Shown here in pieces: positions 9,596-18,125 of a stretch of DNA of 18,806 nucleotides. The notes under the pieces are model-generated. The model ran no database searches. It was not told the origin of the DNA and saw only the letters and a program-made list of their open reading frames with translations. The first letter of the stretch is position 1. Each line of letters begins with the position of its first letter. The stretch is from Auxenochlorella pyrenoidosa (lineage: Eukaryota > Chlorophyta > Trebouxiophyceae > Chlorellales > Chlorellaceae): contig KQ481938.1 of assembly GCA_001430745.1 (NCBI GenBank), forward strand, positions 356,758 through 375,563, in the 5' to 3' direction. A program made the position numbers and the translations under genes.

Positions 9596-9599
9596 TTGG

Positions 9600-9994
9600 C
9601 AGGCTGCCAGTGGCGCAGGAGCCCCTTTGACTGCGGCAGCTTCAGATGTTTGCTCACACAGCGCATGTTACAGGTTGACATAGTTGTTTTTGTTAAATTA
9701 ATGGTATCAAACCCCTTGCGGGTGTGTCCAAAGCAGAACAGATCCGGCGGGCAGGCAGGCAGGCAGACGGGCAGGCAGGCAGGCAGACGGGCAGGTGGGC
9801 TGGCGAGCTAACAGGGCAACGTGGTTAAGTAGCTGGAGCACGGCAGTACCAGCACCGCTTGGCAGGCGCTGTGCGCAGGCGGTTTCAGGGTTCCTAACTC
9901 CGAACCAACTTGGCACCCAAGCCGGCTCGACATGCCAGCGCCGTGCCCTCGCCTGCAGGCAGGCAAGGGCCCCTGGCGCCGGCATTGAGGCTCA
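9600..9994. repeat. Spacer with 20-bp tandem repeat (9749-9795)
   Basis: This is non-coding spacer between the copy B promoter and the copy C tail remnant. At 9749-9795 a 20-bp unit made of CAGG tetramers plus CAGAC is repeated about 2.35 times without mismatch. A TGTAA box, the usual green-algal polyadenylation signal, is present on the minus strand at 9672-9668 and could serve copy C if its transcript extends this far. Confidence 0.6.
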
Positions 9995-10170
9995 TCACCG
10001 GTAGTCAACATGCCTCTTGAGGTGCGTGTCGGGGGAGGCCTGCAAAGAAGCGAGGCGCGCCTGCGCTCCGAGCCGCGACTCCGAGGCGCACGCTCAAGCG
10101 CCAGCTCGTTGGGTCGCCCTGCGGCGCAGCCGCGCAGCCCTGACGGCGCTGCACGCAGGGAGGTGTGAGG
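9995..10170 (-). pseudogene. Probable remnant of the copy C terminal exon
   Basis: The position and the acceptor-like CCTGCGTGCAG near 10150 correspond to the last exon of copies A and B. Reading inward, one frame ends RLASLQASPDTHLKRHVDYR at a TGA (9997-9995), which aligns with the RLQLFNADPDAYIEQHGYY end of copy B (shared R-L, A, P-D, H, Y). The same frame has a stop upstream, so the exon is interrupted unless a small intron (acceptor TTCTTTGCAG) is removed. The copy C reading frame ends at 10539, before this point. Confidence 0.4.
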
Positions 10171-10538
10171 GGCGGGGGAAGTGCTGAAAGCCATGCAGGC
10201 AATTCCAGGGCGCGTGTGCAGAAAAGGGGCCGCACGGCACGGGGCACGTTGAGAGCTGCAAAACCCGCACAGTCGCGCCGGGTCCCCTGTCGGGCAGACT
10301 GGGCTGCCCAGCACCAGATCTGTAAAATTCCAGTCACATCTGCCTAGCGCGCATGCGCCTGGAACTCACATTTGAATACCAGACGTGGCTGTTCGCGTAG
10401 CAGCCTTCCACTCCTGGTGCGGGCTGGGCAGGCAGGCCGCCCGCCATGCCACACCTGCCGGTCGCCACTCCCCTCCCCCCAGCCCGCCCACCGGCCGTCT
10501 GCTCACCCTCTGCCTGAGCAGCAGCAAAGGTCCCGCGC

Positions 10539-11623
10539 CTACGGCTCTGCCGCATCCAGGCGCCGCCCCGTCTGGCGTCGGCTCGCTTCGTCGCGCTGGG
10601 TGGAGCATGGTGGCGGGCGCCCTGCTGCCTCGCCACTGACGGCCCGCCGGTCCTGCTGCACCCTGGCTGCCGCCAGGGCGCCCGCACGCTCGCCGGGCTG
10701 CTGCGGGGCCTCGAGTTGGGCTCGGTGCGCGCTGCGTGCTAAGTGCTCGCTGAAGGAGAGCATGGCCCAGCACACCGTCACGTGGAAGAAGCAGACCACT
10801 GGGACAACCTTGTCCCTGCAGGGGGCAGGCAGGTGGGGGCAGGCAGGCGCCCGTGCATAGGCAGCCCGACCTCTTGCATGCCCACGGGCGTGGACCGTGG
10901 CACCCTGCTGGCACCGGCATATGTGGGGAGGCTGCCTCGCCCCTGCTGCGAGCGGCAGCTGCAGCTGTCGGGGGCCAGAGCACCCAGCACCGCTCTGGCG
11001 CAGCCACAGAACTCACTTGGGGGGCGCTGTGTACATGACTGCAAAGACCAGGAGCATGTTCACCCAGCCGGCTATGCTGAGAAAGTTTCTGGGCAGTTTG
11101 GGCTCCCTGCGACTGCCCAGAGTGCAGCGCAGCAGGATGTGGATGGCGGCGGCAGCGGTCGCGACAGCCAGCGCGGCTGCGGACAGGCGCCCAACACATG
11201 TTGCGGAGACGGTGATTGATCCGAAGAACATCGTAGCAGCCTGCTTGTCGAGTGTGGATGCCAGATTGTCAAGGGCTGCGAGCGACGCTGGCGTGGCCGC
11301 AGCAGAGAGGGTTGCGCCGGCTGCAGCGCCGGAACTGTCGGCGGCCAGGCCAGTTTCCAGGTCAGAGCCGCCGCCCTGGCTCTCCGCACGATCGGCGTGC
11401 GTCAGCCCTGCGGAGCAGAGGGTTGTGGATCGCTCGCAGGCCAGGCTGTCGGACGAAAGCCCGTTTGGGGTGCAGGCGCGTGGGGCGGTGAACTTGGCAC
11501 GGCGCTCGAAATACACTTTTGCCATGGTAAAAGCGCTCGCGATGTGCCGCAAACGCCCGCCGCCTCACCATAGTCCGCCGAGGGCAATGCCTGGTAGCCC
11601 TCTGGGCCAGCGGAAGCCGCCAT
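10539..11623 (-). CDS. Four-helix membrane protein family, divergent copy C (240 aa)
   Basis: Exons in transcript order are 11623-11569, 11407-11017 and 10815-10539 (723 nt), with intron phases 1 and 2 at the same places as in A and B. Exon 1 reads MAASAGPEGYQALPSADY (15 of 18 identical). Exon 2 begins with a diverged but alignable acidic linker (ADRAESQGGG versus QEHAESSDGG). Hydrophobic segments are at about 76-90, 94-111, 127-146 and 152-170, keeping the four-helix layout. The coiled-coil region starts (LAAARVQQDRRAVSGEAAG) but is shortened and stops at RRLDAAEP, where A and B continue (LRLEAAELRAL). The C-terminal Trp motif is therefore missing. It may be a shortened functional paralogue or a gene in decay. 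Its use of the strong donor AA|GTGAGT argues that splicing is maintained. Confidence 0.6.
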
Positions 11624-11716
11624 GGCTGCTTGCGCTAGTGCTGGACAGCAGAATTTACACAGGCGCAAACGCGTGAGGGCAATCGCGAGCACATCCAGCG
11701 GCGGCAGTGCTGAGGC

Positions 11717-11738
11717 TCCCACGTCAGGCGCAGCGTGC
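11717..11738 (-). promoter_or_regulatory. Conserved ACGT-core upstream element, copy C
   Basis: It differs by one base from the 22-bp elements of copies A and B and begins 94 bp upstream of the copy C ATG. Flanking promoter sequence is poorly conserved apart from an atcgcgagcaca block about 30-40 bp closer to the ATG, which is also shared. Conservation in the most diverged copy makes a functional site likely. Confidence 0.6.
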
Positions 11739-12231
11739 CTAGCGGCTGCACAGCCCCTTGCACTGCCTGCAGCTGCCCTGCGTCATAATCCGAGGCCAGC
11801 AGCTTCGAGCCGTCTCAATCTGCTGAATGTACTCCACCAGTGCATCGAGGCACTGCTGAACACACCCCACTGCGCTCTGCCAAGCGCCAGGGCCCGGAAT
11901 GCGCTCCAGACAGCCCTTTGGCAGCCGGGCCTGTCTGCCATGGGGTGTGGAGGCTCTGCTGGTACGGGGAGGCATGGAAACAGGCAGGGGAAGGAGGGAG
12001 AGCATGAGGCACTGGCTGAGTACTCGCCGGCCTCAGGCCGGATTACAGGGGTGGACTGCGCATGACATGCTTGCAGCACGGAAAGTGGGGACATGTGTGA
12101 AGCCACAGGCGCATCAAGCCAATACGCGAGAGTGCGGGCAGAAGAAAGTGAGGGTACTCTGGAGAGACTCGGGGTACATTGACAAACAACAGGGCCGTGT
12201 GTGCAGCTCGGAAAGTACAAAAAGAGGGCGA
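11739..12231. other. Spacer and kinase 3' UTR
   Basis: No gene is supported here. The right half is the 3' UTR of the minus-strand kinase: a TGTAA box, the usual green-algal polyadenylation signal, lies on the minus strand at 12047-12043, about 185 nt past the stop. The left part is the distal promoter of copy C. Confidence 0.5.
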
Positions 12232-15200
12232 TCAGGCCACCCACCAGGGCTTGTCCCCCGGCTGCCGCTCCCGCCGCTGCCGCTTGGCAGCCGTCGCTGG
12301 CGGCGCCGCGGGCTCGGGCTCCGCATGCAGCGCTGCTGGGCTGACCGGGCCTGCGTGCGCTGTTGCTGCCGCCTCTGCGGCAGGCGCTGCGGCGGCTGGC
12401 GCAGCAGCAGAGGCCTCGGCCCGTTTTCTCTTGGCTGCGGGCGTCTTGGCTGCGGGCGTCTTGGCTGCAGGGAAACCCGCCACCTTGGCAGCAGCGGCTG
12501 CCGTCTTTGCGGGCGCTTTGCGAGGGGTTGTCGCGGGCGCAGCCGCGGCATCGCCGGCATTGGTGAGGCGCTCACGCTGCTGCCTGCCGCCCGCCCTTTG
12601 CTCTGCACGGGCCTCCTGCTTGCTCAGCTGGCTCTGCTCCCCGCGTCGCGCAGCGGCGCCGGGTGCTTCTGCTGCTGTGGTCTCTGCTGCTGCTGCTGCT
12701 CCTGCTGCCATCGCCTGCGCTGCTGCTGTTCCTGCTGCCTTGGCTGGTTGCGGCGCTGCCTGCGCAGGCGATGCCTTGGGGCCTGCAAAAGCCAGGCAGG
12801 CACACCGTTATCACCCCGGCAGGCACTCAGAGGGCATCAGGCACTTAAATCTAGCCGCCCATGGCGCCGGCCAGCTTCCCCGCACAGACGCATCCCTGCT
12901 GACACCGCCACAAGCGCCTCAACACGACATTGCGCCCAGCCCTCCACCTCTGGCCTCACCTGCGGTTGTCGGGCGTGACGATTTGATCGCAGGCCTTGCT
13001 GCAGGCGTGGCCGCCACTTGCTGCCGCTGCCGCTGCTGCTGCCGCCGCTGCTTGCTGCCGCCTTTGCCGCCAGCCCCTGCGCCAGCTTCTGCTGCTGCCG
13101 CAGCTGGCTTGGCAGCGCTCCGCTGAGGAGGTTTTCCAGCTGGCTTGGCAGAAGGGTGCTGCTGCTGCTGCTTTCCTGCGGGGAGGTGCGCGCCACGCTG
13201 CCGCCCCCGACCCACCCCCTGCTTTGGCTCCTGACGCGGCCGCCGCTGCCGCGTGCTCCCCGGCACAGCATCCGCTTGCCCACCCGTTGCTGCCGCTGCT
13301 GCATCCTCCCCGGCCTCTGTCGCTGCAGCATCCAGCAGCAAGTCAAATGCCCGGGCGGCGGCCACCGCTGCCTGCTGCTGTCCCGACAGAGCGGGCTCCC
13401 CTGCACGCGGCTGCTTGGCGCGACCCTCAGCGCCGGGCTGGCCGGTGTGCTGCAGGGAGTCGTCACTGGATCCATCAGGACCTGCAGCTTCTGCTACTAC
13501 TGCTGCTGCTGTCTGGGGCAGCTGCCCTCTTTCATGGGAGGCGGCTGCTGCTGCTGCCGCTCCTGCTGGGTGCCTGGGAGCTGACTGCGGGGTGCCGCCA
13601 CCCTGCTGGCGCCCCTGCGCCAGCCCAGCATGCTGTGCCTGCCTGTCCTGCGCGTCTTGCGAGCCTGGCTGGGCCTGCTTCTCATCCTGACGTTCCCGTG
13701 CAGCCGCCTGCTCCTGGCCCCTGCCAGGCGTGGGCTCAAAGCGCGGCGAAAAGCTGCCTGCATAGGGCTGGGCGGCCGCCAGCCAGCGCTGCTCCTCCCG
13801 CTGCCTCGACGCCAGCTGCGCCGCAGGCAGGCGCGCCTGCGGCTCTGCCAGGGGCGCCGCAGGGGGCCGCCAGGGCTGCTCCCGGCGCGGCGACCGCGCC
13901 GGCTGCTGCCGGGTGGATGCCTGCACCGAGAGCGCCGGCTGCTGCACCGCTTGGCTGGGCGGCTGGTGCCGGGCCGGCAGTAGCTGCTTTCCGTGCTGCA
14001 GTTGGTGCGCCGGTGCTGCCGGCAGCTGCTGCCGTGTGTCCATCTGGCTGCGCTGCACTGCTGACTGTTCCTGCTGCCGCTGCTGGGCCTGCGGGGGTGG
14101 CGAGCGTGCCTGCCGTTGCTGCTGCTCCCGCTGCTGCCGCGGCCGCGGCTGCTCAAGAGCAGCCTTGGCCTTTGCCGCCAGCAGTGCAGCGCCCACCGCC
14201 TCTGCTGCCTCAGCCCGCGCTGCCGCCGCCATGACCAACGCTGTCGGCGGCCCGGGGCTGACCGGCAACGTGCTGCCTGCCCCGCCGGCCGCTGCAAGCC
14301 TGGGTGGCGACGCTGCTGCTGGCAGGGGCTGCCTGCCTGGCAAGGCTCCTGGTGCAGCCTCCTGATGCTGCAGGCAGGCACCCTCCAGCTGGGGGAAGAC
14401 GGCGCGCAGCGGGCACAGCGCATCGAAGAAGGGGTGCAGCAGCGCCTGCGCAGCAAGACCCAAGAGGGCAGGGCAGGGCAGCTGGTGACAGGTGGGCGTG
14501 CGCCGCATGCGCCGAGCGTGTGGCTTGGCGCTGTCCCAGAGGCCATTCGCTTGCAGTGTAAGACCCTCCCAAACAAGGCGCGCCAGCAGAGGCCAGCCCC
14601 GCGCTCTTGGGCGCCCACCTGCTGCGCTGTGATGCGCTGCGCTGGGTCATAGCACAGCATGCCCAGCACGAGGTCTGCCAGGCTGGCATCGACCGCCGCC
14701 AGCTCGGCATACAGCGGGCAGGCCCTGGCTGCCGTGGGGACGGGCAGCTCCAGGCGGGGGCCTGCTGCGCCTGCTGCGCCTGCTGGGGCTGCTGCAGCAG
14801 CAACCCGCTGTGCCAGCTCAGCGGGCAGGCCTGCCCGCGCCTGCGCCCAGGCCCCAGCGCCAGCCGCAGGCCGTTGGCACAGCACGACGCTGCCGATCTG
14901 CCGGCCAAGTGTGGAGCGCTGAACCATCGCTTCAGGCAGCGGGCCCAGCAGCGAAGCCATCTGCGGGAGAGGCGGCCCGGGCTGCCGGCGCCTCAGCCGA
15001 CATCAGCATGCACCAGAATCGAACTAGCATCAAACTTCTGGGCACCCAGGCTCGCGCAGGGGCTCGCCTGCACCCTGGTTTTGCCTGCCTTTTTGCTGCT
15101 TGCCAGGCTGCAGTCGTGAGCAAGCACGCAGGCACTGCGCCCACCTGGCACAGCAGGTCGCGTGGCGTGGCGCAGGGGAAGAGCGCCCGCTTCAGCGCCA

Positions 15201-17662
15201 TCTCGGCCAACACCACCCCGAGGGAGAACATGTCTATGGGCGCGCCGTAGGGCAGGCCCAGCGCCGCCTGCGGGCCGCCAGGGCAACAGGGGTGGCAGGG
15301 GTGACGGCACCCTGGTTTCTGCTCCCCCGCAGCAACCCCTGCTGCAACTAGATACAGCAGACGTATGTGCTGTCTGCGCCACACGCCGGCAATTTCAGCA
15401 GGCCCAGCGGCAGGCGGTGACAAAGGCAGGGATGGGGCAAAGCTCCCCATGTGCCCGCGCCTGCTGTCCGAAAGACCATGCAGGAGGTGCAATGCATGTG
15501 CGGGCATGTGCACTGGCCCCGCCCTGCCGGGCCTCACCTCGGGTGCCCTGTAGGGCAGCGCCTGCACCTCGCGCGCCACCGCCGAGCGGTCGGTCCCGGT
15601 CAGGCTGAAGCTGTTGCCCAGGTCCACCAGGCCCAGCCCCACGCTGCTGCCGCCTGTGCACAGAAGAGCAGGTGCGCATGTAATAGGCAGGCTATGGGCG
15701 CACAAGGGGTGGGCCTACCTGCGCAGAGTAGTAATTTGCACAGCGCCACGCTGGCGCGCGTGGCCCAGAGACAACACGTGCACAATTAGCAGCATGCTCC
15801 AACAGAGATACAAGATTGCTTACTTGCAATGGCAAGCATGCATCAGCCATCGTCGGTGCTTCCCACCTGGCGGCTTGCAGAAGAGGATGTTGTCGGGCTT
15901 GACGTCTGCGTGCGCGATGCCCTGGCTGTGCATGAAAGCCAGGGACACCTGCGTCACACAGAAAAGGGAGGGAAGCAGCAGGAGCGCACGATGGGGAGCG
16001 CACGGTAGCCTGTGGGTGCTGGCGGGCTACTGTGCGGCAGCCCTCACACTACCGGCCCTCTCCTGCCCACTGCAAGCAGCAGCGCACGGCCCTCGCCGCA
16101 CCCCCTGCGCACGCCGCCTAGTGCGTCATGCCAAGCCTTGTCCCCCCCCCCCCTGGGCATCCCGGACACACACACCAGCAGCTGGTGCGCCATCTTCCCG
16201 AGCTGGCGCAGCGCCGGGCCGGGTGGCAGCTCTGCCGAGGCGGCCACCCAGTCGAGGAGGCCGGGGAAGAGGCGCTCTGCAGGCCGGCCAAGAGGGTGGT
16301 GGTTGTGGGGGCGGGGTTGGGGTTGGTTGGGGGTAGGGGTGCGGTTGGGGTTGCGGTTGGATTTGGGGTTGGGAGGCCAGATGTGAGGCAGGCAGGAAGC
16401 CAGAAGTGAGGGTGCGCGGTGCACCAGAAAGGGTTGCGCCAGGTATGCTGGGTGCGCCGCGCAGCAGGCCGCAGGGCAAGGCCTCAAGGGGCGCCTCGGG
16501 CAGCCGATGCTGGCCACGGCTGCTTGCGAGCCAATGCGCTTGACAGGACGCGCAGGCAGGGCAGGGCTGCTTCCAGCGGCAGCTCAACCGCAGGGGCGAC
16601 AGGCGGAGCGGGGCTGGGCCGTTCGCCCGGAGTTTTGGCTGTGACGGGGGTCCAAGTTGGTTTGGCGTCCATCGGCACACGTGGCAGCAGGCCCGCATGG
16701 GTTTGGCCCCGCACCTGTGACCAGGCAGAAGTGTGCACCCAGCTGGAAGGTGTCCAGCAGGCGGACCAACCCGGGTGCTGCGCCCCCGGGGGCGGCAGCA
16801 TGCAGGAACCGCAGGGCGCGCGCTTCCTGCCGGGTGTGCCGCGGGCGGGGGGGGGAGGGGGAGGGGGGGCGTGGGGTTGGGGGGGAGATGTCGCAAGGGG
16901 AGCAGCCTGAGAACTTGCGACGGCCGGAGAGGGGCAGCGCCGTCCAACCGAGCATGCGCAGTGGGCACGGCGGTAGGCGCCGCGGAACGCAACGCCGGCG
17001 CGGCGCACCCGCTGCCCCGCCGGCGCGTGCTGCCGGCGCATGGCCTTGATGGCCACCAGCTGCCCAGCAGAGGGCGCCAGCGTGTCCTCTGCCAGGATGA
17101 CCTGAGGCCAGAAAAGTGAAGGCAGGTGCGCGCAGAAGTTGGGCAGCGACCAGCTGGCATTGGTAGCCCAGGAGTAGTTGTTTTGCCCATCAGCACAAGG
17201 GCGCTCAAGGGAACACAAAACACGTGGGCCCTTTCCCCTTGCATCGCACCTGCGCAGACACGCCCTCCCCGAGCGTGCTCAGGTAGCGGTAGCGCCCGGC
17301 CATGAGGCCCAGGTGTGTGCCGACCCGCAGCCTGCCATCGGGCAGCGTCAGCGCCGCGGCGGCGCCGCCGTTGGACCCGCCACTGGTGCCGGGGAGCAGC
17401 ATGCCTGCAAATATATGCAGCAGGCGGCGCCAGAGCTGAGTGACTTGAGCTCACATGTTGACAGCAGGGCACCAAGCGATTTGTGCCCGTCAAATGATGC
17501 CAACCAAGGTCTCGTATGGCGCTCACTGGCAGAGGTGGCGGGAGCGGCGGCAGCCAGGCCTCGGGTGAGCGCCAACAGCGGGCGCCCGGCTCCAGCGGCT
17601 GGTGGGAGCGCTTGCGCTTCCACAGATGCGGCACGCGTGAAGTCTGAGAAGGCGGAGCTCAT
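12232..17662 (-). CDS. DYRK-like protein kinase with long low-complexity tail (1098 aa)
   Basis: Eleven exons: 17662-17527, 17404-17250, 17101-17009, 16826-16715, 16276-16176, 15948-15867, 15653-15538, 15267-15145, 14960-14619, 14445-12960 and 12782-12232 (3297 nt, all phases agree). The kinase domain spans about 85-430: glycine loop LGEGVSAQ (90-97), VAIK Lys116, likely helix-C Glu129, HADVKPDN (Asp214, Asn219), DLG (237-239), YRAPE (261-265), GLPYGAPIDMFSLG (Asp277) and YDPAQRIT (Arg415). The GLPY...LAEMALKRALFP run, the insert before YDP and the ALLHPFF end point to the DYRK/HIPK group. Residues 430-1098 are Gln/Ala-rich, with a histone H1-like KTPAAKTPAAKRKR (1023-1036) and KRQRRER (1082-1088), probable nuclear signals. 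HRD is HAD, and the DYRK activation-loop tyrosine is Glu255. Without the last intron the frame would stop at 12919. It is probably active on Ser/Thr, but regulation differs from classical DYRKs. Confidence 0.8.
16308..16378. repeat. Degenerate GGGGTT-rich tract in a kinase intron
   Basis: The plus strand carries about ten runs of three or more G spaced by TT, TTGC or TTA, inside the intron between kinase exons 4 and 5 (16277-16714). The tract could form a G-quadruplex on the template strand. The kinase transcript itself is C-rich here. It is not a telomeric TTTAGGG array. Confidence 0.6.
16843..16889. repeat. G-run tract next to a kinase splice acceptor
   Basis: Plus-strand runs of up to nine G lie in the intron between kinase exons 3 and 4, ending about 17 bp from the acceptor used by the exon that starts at 16826. 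In the transcript it is an almost pure C tract and probably acts as the polypyrimidine tract. Confidence 0.5.
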
Positions 17663-18125
17663 GGCCGAAGGTTCAAGCGCCTAGGGCATTCCGTTGCAGC
17701 CCAGGCGATGCTAGCAACGCTCAAGAAATTCGGAGGCATGCTCCTATCGCGCCCAAGCAGCAAGAGGTCCTCCACCGCCACCGCCAGCAGGCACGCCGTG
17801 AGCGGCCCAGGCAGGACTCGGTTGTTGCCTTCCTCCTCCCCATACTCAGCCTTGGAGCAGGATCCAGGTGTTCATTGTCAAATGCTTGTTGTGACGTGCT
17901 GCTCATTTCAACCAAAAAGTAAGGAGCCATACACGCCTTACATCTGTCATATCAGGGCGCACGTGCTTGTTCCAGCTCCTCGAAGGCAGCTGACGGCCAG
18001 CGGTACAAGAGCGACAGACGGGGCCAAAGGACAGGTCGGTTGCTGTGCACAATTTACAGCAACATCCCTCGAACGTCGAATGTCAGGCAGCCGGGAAGCC
18101 GGCCAGGCAGCCATTTCCAGCCTGC
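17663..18125. other. Kinase upstream region with two competing frames
   Basis: Two incompatible readings exist, and neither can be confirmed. On plus, an ATG at 17708 opens a 244-codon frame beginning MLATLKKFGGMLLSRPSSKR, transit-peptide-like, divergent from the kinase and starting 45 bp from its ATG. From about 18126 onward this frame overlaps exons of the right-hand gene. On minus, a frame from about 17862 (after CTCCAAG) reads EYGEEEGNNRVLPGPLTA and then a Leu-rich stretch, ending at a TGA (17661-17659) that overlaps the kinase ATG. Either may be an exon, a 5' leader ORF or chance. Confidence 0.3.

Larger units (their letters stand above)
6947..9599. repeat. Segmental duplication, right unit
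   Basis: Second copy of the unit described at 4155-6820. It contains the orphan pseudo-exon (7082-7409), the convergent spacer and copy B. Homology is visible through the non-coding spacer as well (for example gcttggaaaagcatggaggcaggcatggca at 4793 and its counterpart near 7551), so this was duplication of a genomic block and not retrotransposition. Introns are kept. Confidence 0.8.

Noticed and set aside
9749..9795. CRISPR-like array
   Set aside because: It is a contiguous 20-bp tandem repeat with no spacers, in eukaryotic non-coding DNA.
12996..14234. 412-codon plus-strand open frame
   Set aside because: It is antisense to the Gln/Ala-rich kinase tail; CAG/GCN repeats read as CTG/Leu and GCT/Ala on the other strand.
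14990..15045. tRNA-like TTCGATTC on the minus strand
   Set aside because: No paired T-stem, anticodon arm or acceptor stem could be found. It lies in kinase intron 8.
16308..16378. Telomere or subtelomere remnant
   Set aside because: The repeats are irregular GGGGTT variants and not the TTTAGGG unit usual in green algae, and they lie inside an intron.
16126..17634. 502-codon minus-strand open frame over the kinase exons
   Set aside because: It runs through introns in a different frame from the kinase motifs. The phase-consistent exon chain explains the region better.
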